A stretch of DNA of 64,000 bases from JARFQW01 sp963842955 (GTDB lineage: Bacteria > Pseudomonadota > Gammaproteobacteria > Steroidobacterales > XN24). Below the pieces are notes generated by a model that ran no database searches, was not told the origin of the DNA, and saw only the letters and a list, made by a program, of their open reading frames with translations. The DNA is taken from NCBI GenBank assembly GCA_963842955.1, contig CAWJIJ010000006.1, forward strand, positions 337,992 to 401,991, written 5' to 3'. Of this stretch, positions 45,907 to 54,581 are shown piece after piece; position 1 is the stretch's first letter; each line of letters opens with the position of its first letter. Both the position numbers and the translations under genes were made by a program.

Positions 45907-46458
45907 TCAGAACATGCCCGTCTGGAGGCGGGCGGCCTCGGACATCATGTCGCGGTTCCATGGGGGATCGAAAGTGAGTTCGACCCGGGCTTCTTCCAGC
46001 GTCGGTATCAGCTCCAGCTTGTCCTTGACGTCAGCCACCAGGATGTCACCCATGCCGCAGCCCGGCGCCGTAAGCGTCATGGACACGTCGACCTCGCGAG
46101 TTCCGTTATCGTTCTCGACCAGCTTGCACTCGTAAATCAGGCCGAGCTCCACGACGTTGATCGGTATTTCCGGGTCATAGCAGGTCTTGAGCTGCTCCCA
46201 GACCAGTTTCTCCACGTCCTCCCGACCGGCATCCGGTGGCAGGGCCGGCGGATCCACCGGGTCCTTGCCCAGGGCGTCGGCATGCTCGCCGGCAATGCGG
46301 AAGAGGTTGCCGTCGAGATACACCGTGAAGCTTCCGCCGAGCGCCTGGGTGATGTAGCCCACTGCCCCCTTGCGCAGGATGACCTGGTCTCCGGACGGGA
46401 CCATGATGGCCTGGCAGTCCCGGGTGAGCGATACCGGCTCGGAATTGTTGCCGAACAC
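45907..46458 (-). CDS. sufT: Fe-S cluster assembly protein SufT
   Basis: SufT is an accessory Fe-S maturation protein with a MIP18/DUF59 domain. The N-terminal half (VILRKGAVGYITQALGGSFT) is the SufT-specific extension. The DUF59 part (about residues 80-175) has YDPEIPINVVELGLIYE and the cysteine motif TAPGCGMGDI, ending in FDPPWNRDMMSEAARLQTGM. The length of 183 residues is normal. It lies 11 bases after sufU. Confidence 0.92.
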   Translation of the reverse strand: MFGNNSEPVSLTRDCQAIMVPSGDQVILRKGAVGYITQALGGSFTVYLDGNLFRIAGEHADALGKDPVDPPALPPDAGREDVEKLVWEQLKTCYDPEIPINVVELGLIYECKLVENDNGTREVDVSMTLTAPGCGMGDILVADVKDKLELIPTLEEARVELTFDPPWNRDMMSEAARLQTGMF

Positions 46459-46469
46459 GTAGGATCTCC

Positions 46470-46910
46470 TTACTCAGTACTCACATGCGACCCGGATTCA
46501 AGGGCCGATTCCACGGTGTGCCAGCACAGGCTGGCGCATTTGACCCGGGTGGGATACTGCCGGACGCCAGCGAGGGCTGCCAGCTTCCCGTCAACGTCAG
46601 GGTCGGCGTCGGCCGTCCCGGTCAGCACGGTGTACATGCGCTGGATTCGCTCCCGGGCCTCCTCCACGGTCGCACCGATCATCGCCTCGGTCATGAGGGA
46701 TGCGGAAGCGACGGAGATGGCGCAGCCGGAGCCCTCGAACGCGGCATCCTCGATACGGCCGTCGGCCGTTTTCACATACACGTGCAGCTTGTCGCCACAA
46801 AGCGGGTTGTGGCCCTCGGCCTCCTGGCAGGGTGGTGAGATGCGCCGGAAATTTCTTGGATCGCGGTTGTGGTCGATGATGACGTCGCGGTAGAGATCGG
46901 CCAGGTCCAT
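46470..46910 (-). CDS. sufU: SufU zinc-dependent sulphur-transfer protein
   Basis: This IscU/NifU-like protein accepts persulphide sulphur from SufS. Conserved ligands are C38 and D40 (PLCGDK), C63 (GSGCAISVASASL) and C125/C129 (VKCASLCWH). The G-x-GCAIS motif with the insert before the last cysteines points to SufU rather than IscU. ATG 46910 shares one base with the sufS stop (TGATG), a coupled start. No sufE is present, consistent with SufU taking that role. Confidence 0.92.
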   Translation of the reverse strand: MDLADLYRDVIIDHNRDPRNFRRISPPCQEAEGHNPLCGDKLHVYVKTADGRIEDAAFEGSGCAISVASASLMTEAMIGATVEEARERIQRMYTVLTGTADADPDVDGKLAALAGVRQYPTRVKCASLCWHTVESALESGSHVSTE

Positions 46911-48160
46911 CAGGCGAACACCTCCCGGGTGCGCTCCAGCGCTTCGACCAGTTGATCGATTTCGGCGCGGGTATTGTAAAAGGCAAACGAGGCGCGGGCC
47001 GTGGCCGGCACGTTGAAAAAGGCCATGACCGGCTGGGCGCAATGATGGCCGGTACGGATCGCGACACCGCAGGAGTCGACAATCGTACCGATGTCGTGGG
47101 GGTGGATTCCCTCCATGACGAACGAGACCACCGCCGCCTTGCGTTCGGCCGTGCCGATGATTCTCAGCCCGGGGATCGCGCTCAAGACGTTAGTGGCGTA
47201 GGCCAGCAGTTCGGCCTCCCAGGCGTGGATCCGATCCATGCCGAGGTCCGCCAGGTAGTTCATGGCCGCGCCAAGGCCGATGGCGCCGGCGATGTTGGGC
47301 GTGCCGGCCTCGAACTTCGAGGGGAGATCCGCCCAGTCGCTGCCCTCGAAGGTCACCGTGCGGATCATTTCGCCACCACCCTGCCACGGCGGCATCTCGT
47401 TCAGCAGCGACTCATGGCCCCACAACCCGCCAATGCCGGTGGGACCGAACACTTTGTGGCCGGAAAAGGCATAAAAGTCGCAGCCCAGCGCCTGCACGTC
47501 CACGCTCTGGTGGGGAAGGGCCTGGGCCCCGTCCAGCAGTACCGTGACGCCGCGGGCCTTCGCCATCGGGACCAGGGTTTCCACCGGGTTGATGGTGCCC
47601 AGCGCGTTGGAAACATGGTTCAGCGCGACGAGCCGCGTGCGCGGTCCGAGGAGCGCCTCGAAGGCCTCGACGATAATCTCTCCGCGTTCGTTGATGGGTG
47701 CGACCTTCAGGACCGCGCCGGTCTGCTCGCAGACCAGCTGCCAGGGCACGATGTTCGAATGATGTTCCAGCCAGCTGACAAGGATTTCATCACCGGGCTG
47801 CAGTCGCGGGCGGGCCCAGCTCTGCGCGACGAGATTGATGGCTTCCGTCGTACCACGTACGAAAATCAGTTCCTTCTCGGAATGGGCATTGAGGCTGCGG
47901 GCGATGGTCTGCCGGGCCGCCTCATATGAGTCCGTGGCCCGCTGGCTCAGGGTATGTACGCCCCGGTGCACGTTGGCATGGTCGTGGGTGTAGTAATAGT
48001 CCAGGGCGTCGAGCACCTGCCGGGGCCGCTGGGCGGAGGCCGCGTTGTCGAGATAGGCGAGCGGCCGCCCGTTGATCTCCTGGTGGAGTATCGGGAAGTC
48101 CTTGCGTATCGCCTCCACGTCCAGCGATGCGGGCGGTTGTCGAAGGGCGGCGTCGGTCAT
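46910..48160 (-). CDS. sufS: Cysteine desulphurase SufS
   Basis: This PLP enzyme takes sulphur from cysteine for Fe-S cluster assembly. The PLP lysine is in FYAFSGHKVFGPTGIGG and the persulphide cysteine in IRTGHHCAQPVMAFF. ATG 48160 (MTDAALRQPPASLDV) overlaps the sufD stop by 4 bases. A longer frame reaching 48373 lies inside sufD and is not used. The 416-residue product has normal length. Confidence 0.95.
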   Translation of the reverse strand: MTDAALRQPPASLDVEAIRKDFPILHQEINGRPLAYLDNAASAQRPRQVLDALDYYYTHDHANVHRGVHTLSQRATDSYEAARQTIARSLNAHSEKELIFVRGTTEAINLVAQSWARPRLQPGDEILVSWLEHHSNIVPWQLVCEQTGAVLKVAPINERGEIIVEAFEALLGPRTRLVALNHVSNALGTINPVETLVPMAKARGVTVLLDGAQALPHQSVDVQALGCDFYAFSGHKVFGPTGIGGLWGHESLLNEMPPWQGGGEMIRTVTFEGSDWADLPSKFEAGTPNIAGAIGLGAAMNYLADLGMDRIHAWEAELLAYATNVLSAIPGLRIIGTAERKAAVVSFVMEGIHPHDIGTIVDSCGVAIRTGHHCAQPVMAFFNVPATARASFAFYNTRAEIDQLVEALERTREVFA

Positions 48161-49446
48161 AGGAATTCTCTCAGTCGATCGGAATCGGGCAGACGTCCCG
48201 CCAGCCGGATCTCGGCGTGGCGCCTCAATTCCGGAAGCTCCATGCGGGCCAGGACGGTGTCGGCAAAGGCGAAAGTCAGCAGTTCCATCGCCGCCTCGCG
48301 GTCGAGACCTCGGGAAAGGAGATAGAAGAGGGCGTTGGAGTCCAGCTGGCCGACCGTGGCGCCGTGGCTGCACTTCACGTCGTCTGCATAGATTTCCAGT
48401 TCCGGCTTGGTGTCCACCTCGGCCTTGTCGGATAGCAGCAGGTTGTGATTGGCCTGGTGGGCCTCGATCCGCTGCGCGTCGGGATGAACGATCGCCCGGC
48501 CATTGAAGACGGCACGGCCGCGGTCGGTCAATATGCCCCGGTACTCCTCGCGGCTGAACGTGTTCGGAGCGAGATGATCCACTCGCGTATGCACGTCCAG
48601 GTGTTGTCGTCCTCCCGCGAGATACAGACCGTTCAGCTCGGTCTCTGCACCGGATTCGGCGAGTTCGATGGCGATGTCGAGGCGGCCGAGCGAACCGCCG
48701 GCCAGCACCGCGTGACTCACATACCGGCTGTCTTGGGCCTGGTGCACGTGCACGCCGCCGATGTGGAACGCGTCCGCCGGCGTTTCCATGATCCGGTAAT
48801 GGGTCAGCCGCGCGCCGGGAGACAGGCGAATGTCTGCAATGGCATTGGTGAAATGTCCGCCGGCACTCCCCGCATAGTGTTCGATGAGGGTCAGTTCGGC
48901 GTTGGCTTCGACCTCGACCACAATCCGGGTATGGACCGCGGCGGCGACCGGGGCAAGATCCAGGAAGGCCAGATAAACCGGCTCCAGGCCAGTGACTTCC
49001 GGTTGCACCTGTATGTGAATGACCTCCTCCAGGAGCGCCGCATTAAGCGCCTCGAAGGGGTGCTCCGGGCGAGCCTTGATCCAAGGGCCCGCGTCGCCGT
49101 TGTGGCGCCGGTTCAGGCGGACGCCGTCCGGCAGTTCCGCCATCGCCAGCGGCCGCCCGTCGGCCCACAGGGCGGTGACGGCGGACAGATCCTCAACGAG
49201 CAGCGCATTCAGATCGTCGGGGACGCTCGCGGGAGTCTCCGGTGGCCGGACAAACTCCCGCCGGGCCAGCTTGCGAAGGTTGGTGTACTTCCAGGCTTCA
49301 TGGCGGGTGGTCGGAAAACCGGTCTGGCGAAAACGCTCCAGCGCTTCGTTGCGCACGTCAGCGAGGCTGTCCCCGGCCAGCGCCGCGAAGGCCGAGTCGA
49401 TCCAGTCCGGGGCGGGTCCGGCGGTTGCGTGGGCGGAGTCGTTCAT
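48157..49446 (-). CDS. sufD: SUF scaffold subunit SufD
   Basis: SufD pairs with SufB and SufC in the cluster-building scaffold. The N-terminal helical part (FPTTRHEAWKYTNLRKLARR) and the right-handed beta-helix core are present. It ends with HQANHNLLLSDKAEVDTKPE, LEIYADDVKCSHGATVGQLD and a helical tail. The motif containing Cys-Ser-His (KCSHGATVG) is the conserved SufB/D signature. The 429-residue length is normal. It overlaps sufC by 4 bases and sufS by 3. Confidence 0.94.
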   Translation of the reverse strand: MNDSAHATAGPAPDWIDSAFAALAGDSLADVRNEALERFRQTGFPTTRHEAWKYTNLRKLARREFVRPPETPASVPDDLNALLVEDLSAVTALWADGRPLAMAELPDGVRLNRRHNGDAGPWIKARPEHPFEALNAALLEEVIHIQVQPEVTGLEPVYLAFLDLAPVAAAVHTRIVVEVEANAELTLIEHYAGSAGGHFTNAIADIRLSPGARLTHYRIMETPADAFHIGGVHVHQAQDSRYVSHAVLAGGSLGRLDIAIELAESGAETELNGLYLAGGRQHLDVHTRVDHLAPNTFSREEYRGILTDRGRAVFNGRAIVHPDAQRIEAHQANHNLLLSDKAEVDTKPELEIYADDVKCSHGATVGQLDSNALFYLLSRGLDREAAMELLTFAFADTVLARMELPELRRHAEIRLAGRLPDSDRLREFL

Positions 49447-50195
49447 GCGGCGGCCTCTTCCCGGAGCCAGTCGTAGCCTCGGCTTTCGAGCTCCAGCGCC
49501 AGCTCCTTGCCGCCGGTCTTGACGATGCGCCCACCGGAAAGTACGTGGACAAAGTCCGGCACGATGTAGTCCAGGAGCCGCTGGTAATGGGTGACCAGGA
49601 CGATGGCGCGGTCCGGCCCCCTAAGCGTGTTCACGCCCTGGGCGACGACCTTCAGGGCGTCGATGTCCAGGCCGGAGTCCGTCTCGTCCAGAACGGCGAG
49701 CCGCGGCTCCATCACCAGCATCTGCAGAATTTCGTTGCGCTTTTTCTCGCCGCCGGAGAAGCCCTCGTTGACACCGCGGTTGAGAAAGCTGTCGTCCATC
49801 TGCATGAGCTTCATCTTTTCCCGGACGAGGCTCAGGAACTCGAAGGCGTCCACCTCAGGCTGGCCGCGGTGCTTGCGCAGGGCGTTGATGCTGGCCTTCA
49901 GCAAATACGCGTTGTTTACGCCGGGGATTTCGACCGGATACTGGAACGCCAGGAACACGCCGTTGCGAGCCCGCTCCTCGGGGGCCTGCTCCAGGAGATC
50001 TTCTCCGTCATACCGGACGCCCCCTCCGGTTACCTCGTATCCGTCCCGTCCGGCGAGTACGTTTGCCAGGGTGCTCTTGCCCGATCCGTTGGGGCCCATG
50101 ATGGCGTGCACTTCGCCCGGGTTCACCTCCAGGCTAAGGCCCTTGAGAATCTCCCGTTCTTCGACCCGGGCCTGCAAGTTTTCAATCTTCAGCAT
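49443..50195 (-). CDS. sufC: SUF ATPase SufC
   Basis: SufC is the ABC-type ATPase of the SufBCD complex. It has Walker A MGPNGSGKST (near residues 33-42), Q-loop FLAFQYPVEIPGV, signature GFSGGEKKRNEILQM and Walker B LAVLDETDSGLDIDAL. ATG 50195 (MLKIENLQARVEE) is the family start; a longer antisense-derived frame to 50534 is rejected. The product has 250 residues. It lies 62 bases after sufB. Confidence 0.95.
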   Translation of the reverse strand: MLKIENLQARVEEREILKGLSLEVNPGEVHAIMGPNGSGKSTLANVLAGRDGYEVTGGGVRYDGEDLLEQAPEERARNGVFLAFQYPVEIPGVNNAYLLKASINALRKHRGQPEVDAFEFLSLVREKMKLMQMDDSFLNRGVNEGFSGGEKKRNEILQMLVMEPRLAVLDETDSGLDIDALKVVAQGVNTLRGPDRAIVLVTHYQRLLDYIVPDFVHVLSGGRIVKTGGKELALELESRGYDWLREEAAA

Positions 50196-50257
50196 GGTGT
50201 TACGCTCAGTCCTGTTCGGGCCGGAATCCGAAGGCTCCGGCGAAAGAAAAACCGGTT

Positions 50258-51706
50258 CTAGCCGACGGCGCCTTCGAGACTCACGGCGAGCAGCGCCTGG
50301 GCCTCGACGGCGAATTCCATCGGAAGTTCCTTGAAGACTTCCTTGCAGAAGCCGTTGACGATCATGTTGACGGCGTCCTCCTCGGACAGGCCGCGCTGGA
50401 GGCAGTAGAAAAGCTGGTCTTCGCCGATCCGCGATGTGGTGGCCTCGTGCTCGACCGTGGCGCTCGGGTTCGCCACTTCCATGTAGGGGAAGGTGTGGGC
50501 GCCGCAAGTGTCGCCCATGAGCAGCGAGTCGCACTGGGTGTAGTTGCGCGCGCCCTCCGCGCCGGGAAGGACCTTCACCAGGCCCCGGTAGGCGTTCTGC
50601 GCCTTGCCGGCCGAGATGCCCTTGGACACGATGGTGCTGCGGGTATTGCGGCCGATGTGGATCATCTTTGTGCCGGTATCCGCCTGCTGGTAATTATTGG
50701 CCACCGCCACCGAGTAGAACTCGCCCACCGAGTTGTCGCCGGTGAGGACACAGCTCGGATACTTCCAGGTGATCGCCGATCCGGTCTCTACCTGGGTCCA
50801 GCTGATCTTCGAGTTGCGACCCCGGCAGTCACCCCGCTTGGTGACGAAGTTGTAGATGCCGCCGCGGCCTTCCTCGTCACCCGGATACCAGTTCTGAACC
50901 GTGGAGTACTTGATCTCGGCGTCGTCGAGGGCCACCAGTTCGACCACCGCTGCATGCAGCTGGTTTTCATCTCGCATGGGGGCCGTGCAGCCCTCCAGGT
51001 AGGACACATGGCTGCCTTCCTCGGCCACGATCAGGGTTCGCTCGAACTGCCCGGTATTGGCGGCGTTGATCCGAAAGTACGTGGACAGCTCCATCGGGCA
51101 GCGCACACCCTTGGGCACGAAGACGAATGAGCCGTCCGTAAATACGGCGGAGTTCAGGGCCGCATAGAAGTTGTCGGCATAGGGCACCACCGAGCCCATG
51201 TAGGCCTCGATGAGTTCCGGGTGGTCCTTGACGGCTTCCGAGAACGAGCAGAACAGGACGCCGGCTTCGGCGAGCTTGTCCTTGAACGTGGTCGCGACCG
51301 ATACGCTGTCAAACACGGCATCTACCGCCACGCCGGCCAGGCGGGCCCGTTCGTGCAGCGGGATGCCCAGCTTGTCGTAGGTCTCGAGGAGCTTGGGATC
51401 GACCTCGTCCAGACTCTTGGGCCGGTCGTCGTCGGACTTCGGCGCGGAATAATAGGAAATGGCCTGGAAGTCGATCGGCGGATAGTGAACGTGGGCCCAG
51501 GCGGGAGCCTTCATGGTCAGCCAGTGCTCGTAGGCTTTCAACCGCCAGTTCAGAAGGAACTCGGGCTCCTTCTTCTTTGCGGAGATCATGCGGATGACGC
51601 TTTCGTCCAGACCCGGCGGGACCGTGTCGGACTCGATGTCCGTTACGAACCCGTGCTTGTAGGTTCGTTCAATCAGGTTCTCCACGTCGGTTTGGGAGCG
51701 TGCCAT
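50258..51706 (-). CDS. sufB: SUF scaffold subunit SufB
   Basis: SufB carries the nascent cluster. The beta-helix core shows FYAALNSAVFTDGSFVFVPK, SYLEGCTAPMRDENQLHAAV and MGDTCGAHTFPYMEVANPSA, with a likely cluster cysteine in the C-terminal region (QCDSLLMGDTCGAHTF). The N-terminal LIERTYKHGFVTDIESDTVP is the usual SufB start. Length 482 residues, intact. It is the first structural gene after the Rrf2 regulator (37-base gap). Confidence 0.95.
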   Translation of the reverse strand: MARSQTDVENLIERTYKHGFVTDIESDTVPPGLDESVIRMISAKKKEPEFLLNWRLKAYEHWLTMKAPAWAHVHYPPIDFQAISYYSAPKSDDDRPKSLDEVDPKLLETYDKLGIPLHERARLAGVAVDAVFDSVSVATTFKDKLAEAGVLFCSFSEAVKDHPELIEAYMGSVVPYADNFYAALNSAVFTDGSFVFVPKGVRCPMELSTYFRINAANTGQFERTLIVAEEGSHVSYLEGCTAPMRDENQLHAAVVELVALDDAEIKYSTVQNWYPGDEEGRGGIYNFVTKRGDCRGRNSKISWTQVETGSAITWKYPSCVLTGDNSVGEFYSVAVANNYQQADTGTKMIHIGRNTRSTIVSKGISAGKAQNAYRGLVKVLPGAEGARNYTQCDSLLMGDTCGAHTFPYMEVANPSATVEHEATTSRIGEDQLFYCLQRGLSEEDAVNMIVNGFCKEVFKELPMEFAVEAQALLAVSLEGAVG

Positions 51707-51743
51707 GGTGTCTTCCTCGGTGCCTTAATCAAATATGAGCAAA

Positions 51744-52202
51744 TCAGTTGGTTGCGGATTCCCGCGTATCCAGAACGGCGCTGAAATCCGGCTTCGTCAT
51801 CGGGCTGCCCGGCGACGAAGTCAGCTGCGCCAGGGAGATGTCTTCCAAAGCCCGCCGAATGACCACGTTGACCCGCTGCCACGCGTCGCCGACCAGGCAG
51901 ATGGCCTCCAGATCGCAAAGGCCCTCAGCCTGGCTGCAGGCGGTCAGGGCCACCGGGCCTTCCAGCGCGTCGAGGACCTCTGCCGCGGTGATGTCTTCGG
52001 CGGGCCGCGCCAGTTCGTAGCCGCCCTGGGCGCCCCTGGCCGAAGTGACCAGTCCCGCCCGGGTCAGCCGCTTGAGCAGCTTGCTGACGGTGGTCGCCGC
52101 CAGCCCGGTGCTCTCGGCTACCTCGGCGGTACTGTGGAATTCACCCGGCCGGCCACCCAGGTAGGCCAGAATCAAGGTGCCGTAGTCGGTCAGTTTGGAC
52201 AT
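51744..52202 (-). CDS. Rrf2-family SUF operon regulator
   Basis: This winged-helix Rrf2 regulator is of the gammaproteobacterial SUF-system type. The helix-turn-helix lies at about residues 25-50 (STAEVAESTGLAATTVSKLL), followed by the wing RGAQGGYELAR. Three cysteines, C89, C96 and C102 (CSQAEGLC, then ICLV), are spaced much like the [2Fe-2S] ligands of IscR. The start is ATG 52202; a GTG three codons upstream is possible. It heads the suf operon and probably represses it when cluster-loaded. An IscR-like operator lies 49 bases upstream. Confidence 0.92.
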   Translation of the reverse strand: MSKLTDYGTLILAYLGGRPGEFHSTAEVAESTGLAATTVSKLLKRLTRAGLVTSARGAQGGYELARPAEDITAAEVLDALEGPVALTACSQAEGLCDLEAICLVGDAWQRVNVVIRRALEDISLAQLTSSPGSPMTKPDFSAVLDTRESATN

Positions 52203-52250
52203 TCGGAGCACGGTTGCCCCCCCGGGAAGAGCCGTGACAAGAGGTAATGG

Positions 52251-52265
52251 GGACTATTTTAGTCC
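52251..52265. promoter_or_regulatory. IscR type-1-like operator of the suf operon
   Basis: GGACTA (52251-52256), TTT, TAGTCC (52260-52265) is a perfect inverted repeat. Its core GACTATTTTAGTC matches the published E. coli IscR type-1 core GACT-RWWWY-AGTC at every position. It lies upstream of the Rrf2-suf operon and overlaps a possible minus-strand -10 (TAAAAT). Confidence 0.75.
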
Positions 52266-52442
52266 TATTTCTTCGTCGGCGGAAGCGAGAAGGTTTCGAT
52301 CCGGGAGTCTGTGCTAGCATTCGCGCATCTTTTCCATCCCTGCCAATGGTTTCTGCTTGATTTCCACGAAACGAATCATTCAGGGCATAACTGGGCCGCG
52401 CCAAGCTGGCAGCGGCTTCCCAACGATGCCGGTGGCCGAGTC

Positions 52443-53291
52443 ATGAACAGCATGGTTGAACAGAACGAGCCGTCGGCGGCCAAGGCCAGCGATTTCATCA
52501 TGGTGATCGAGGACCTCTGGTACGCCCGGGGTCAGAAAAAGATCTTCCAGGGCCTCAATATCAACATCCGCCGGGGCGAGGTGACCGCCATCATGGGCCC
52601 GAGCGGCACCGGCAAGACCACGTTGCTCCGTCTGATGACCGGCCAGATCCTGCCCGACCGGGGCCGAATACTGATTGGCGGCGAAGACGTTACCAAGATG
52701 AGCCGGCGGGAACTGTATCGCCTGCGCAAGCGGATCGGCATGCTGTTCCAGAACGGGGCGCTGCTGACCGACCTTTCGGTCTACGACAACGTGGCGTTTC
52801 CCCTCCGGGAGCACACGAATCTTCCGGAACGGCTGGTGCGGCATATTGTTCTCACCAAGCTGCATGCGGTGGGCTTGCGTGGCGCATGGCAGATGAGCCC
52901 CGCCGAGTTGTCGGGCGGAATGGCTCGCCGGGTGGCTCTCGCGCGGGCCATGGTCATGGATCCGGATATCATCTTCTATGACGAGCCGTTTGTGGGCCTG
53001 GACCCGATCTCCATGGGAGTGGTGGTCCGTTTGATTCGTAAGCTCAACGATGCCCTCGGCCTGACCAGCATCGTCGTGTCCCACGACGTCGAGGAGGTGT
53101 CTTCCATAGCGGACCGGACGTTCCTGATCTCGGATGGGCGGGTCGTGGCCTCGGGTACGCCGGAAGACATGGAGCAGAATGTCTCGGCGGTGGTTCAGCA
53201 GTTCATGAGCGGAATGGCCGACGGGCCCGTGCCGTTTCATTATCCGGCGCCGAACTACGATGAACAGATACTCAACCGGGACGAGTCCTGA
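52443..53291 (+). CDS. mlaF: Phospholipid transport ATPase MlaF
   Basis: MlaF is the cytoplasmic ATPase of the MlaFEDB complex, which moves phospholipids between the inner membrane and periplasmic MlaC. It has Walker A MGPSGTGKTTLLRLM, signature ELSGGMARRVALARAM and Walker B IIFYDEPFVGLDPISM. The C-terminal extension NVSAVVQQFMSGMADGPVPF is typical of MlaF. I start at ATG 52443 (MNSMVEQNEPS); the frame is open further upstream but that part is not protein-like. The product has 282 residues. It is first in mlaFEDCB. Confidence 0.94.
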   Translation: MNSMVEQNEPSAAKASDFIMVIEDLWYARGQKKIFQGLNINIRRGEVTAIMGPSGTGKTTLLRLMTGQILPDRGRILIGGEDVTKMSRRELYRLRKRIGMLFQNGALLTDLSVYDNVAFPLREHTNLPERLVRHIVLTKLHAVGLRGAWQMSPAELSGGMARRVALARAMVMDPDIIFYDEPFVGLDPISMGVVVRLIRKLNDALGLTSIVVSHDVEEVSSIADRTFLISDGRVVASGTPEDMEQNVSAVVQQFMSGMADGPVPFHYPAPNYDEQILNRDES

Positions 53292-53324
53292 TAGCCTCCC
53301 GCCGGATCCAGGACAACAACAACG

Positions 53325-54107
53325 ATGCGCCGTCTGATCACTGAGATTGTCTTTACGCTTAGGGGCTACCTTGAGACCTTCGGGTCGTCAATGCTCTTTC
53401 TGCTGCGCATCCTGGCGGCTTGTCCCTATGCCTTGAAGCGTCCCGGACTGATCATCAGGCAGGTCTACAGCACCGGCGTGCTGTCGCTGGTTATCATCAT
53501 TCTTTCCGGGTTTTTCGTCGGCCTGGTGCTTGCCCTGCAGGGGCACAACACCCTGTCCAGGTTCGGTGCTGCAGAGACCCTCGGGGCCGTTGCCGCCCTG
53601 GCCCTCGTACGCGAACTCGGCCCGGTTGTCACCGCATTGCTGTTTGCCGGACGCGCCGGTACGGCACTGGCGTCAGAAATCGGGCTCATGCGGGCCACCG
53701 ATCAGCTGTCCGGCATGGAAATGATGGCGGTGGACCCGGTCAAGCGCGTGGTGGCGCCGCGCTTCCTCGGTGCGGTTATCGCCATGCCGCTGCTGGCGGT
53801 GATCTTCAGCGCGATGGGTATTTTCGGTGCCTGGCTGGAAGGCGTGATCATTGTGGGGGTTGACGAGGGTCAGTTCTGGTCCCAGATGCAGTCCCAGGTC
53901 CAGCTCCACGAAGACGTGATGAGCGGCGTTTACAAGAGCATCGTATTCGGGTTCGCTGTTGCTCTGCTGTCAGTCTTCGAGGGCTACAACAGTATTCCCA
54001 CGGCGGAGGGCGTCGGCCGCGCGACGACGCGGACGGTCGTTGAGTCGTCCCTTGCCATACTTGTCCTGAACTTCATCCTGACAGCCTGGCTGATCGGGGA
54101 GGTGTAA
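53325..54107 (+). CDS. mlaE: Phospholipid transport permease MlaE
   Basis: MlaE is the membrane permease of the Mla complex. The 260-residue protein has about five spans, with the conserved FFVGLVLALQGHNTLSRFGA, VALALVRELGPVVTALLFAG and RAGTALASEIGLMRATDQLS. The end reads LNFILTAWLIGEV. It lies 33 bases after mlaF and 4 bases before mlaD. Length and motifs fit the MlaE/YrbE family. Confidence 0.95.
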   Translation: MRRLITEIVFTLRGYLETFGSSMLFLLRILAACPYALKRPGLIIRQVYSTGVLSLVIIILSGFFVGLVLALQGHNTLSRFGAAETLGAVAALALVRELGPVVTALLFAGRAGTALASEIGLMRATDQLSGMEMMAVDPVKRVVAPRFLGAVIAMPLLAVIFSAMGIFGAWLEGVIIVGVDEGQFWSQMQSQVQLHEDVMSGVYKSIVFGFAVALLSVFEGYNSIPTAEGVGRATTRTVVESSLAILVLNFILTAWLIGEV

Positions 54108-54111
54108 CAGC

Positions 54112-54579
54112 ATGCAGCAAACCAGAGCGGTGGAATTCGGAACCGGGCTCTTCGTCTTCATGGGCGTGGTGGCCCTGTTTTTTCTGACTACCCGGGTCAC
54201 GAACTTCGACAGTTACTCCGGCGACGAAGGCTACACGCTGACCGCGCGCTTCGACCACGTCGGCACGCTGAAAATGCGCGCGCCGATATCGGTGGCAGGC
54301 GTCACGATCGGGCGGGTAACCGACATCCAGTTCGACGATGATCGTCTCGAGGCGGTTGTCACGATGCGCATCGCGTCGGATTACGATCAGCTACCGGATG
54401 ATTCCGATGCGAGCATTCTGACCGCCGGCATACTTGGCGGGCAGTACATCGGCCTGGGCCCGGGCGGTTCGCCGGACTTTTTCAAGGATGGCGACGAAAT
54501 CGAATTCACCCAGTCCGCGCTCGTTCTCGAGCAACTTATCAGCAAGTATCTCTTCAGTCAGACCGAAAAGGCGGAGTAG
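54112..54579 (+). CDS. mlaD: MCE-domain protein MlaD
   Basis: MlaD forms a hexameric periplasmic ring that guides lipids. It has one N-terminal membrane anchor (GLFVFMGVVALFFLTT) and one MCE domain (YTLTARFDHVGTLKMRAPIS, VAGVTIGRVTDIQFDDDRLE, ILTAGILGGQYIGLGPGG). The C-terminal helix ALVLEQLISKYLFSQ lines the ring pore in homologues. Length 155 residues, slightly shorter than E. coli MlaD. Confidence 0.95.
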   Translation: MQQTRAVEFGTGLFVFMGVVALFFLTTRVTNFDSYSGDEGYTLTARFDHVGTLKMRAPISVAGVTIGRVTDIQFDDDRLEAVVTMRIASDYDQLPDDSDASILTAGILGGQYIGLGPGGSPDFFKDGDEIEFTQSALVLEQLISKYLFSQTEKAE

Positions 54580-54581
54580 GA

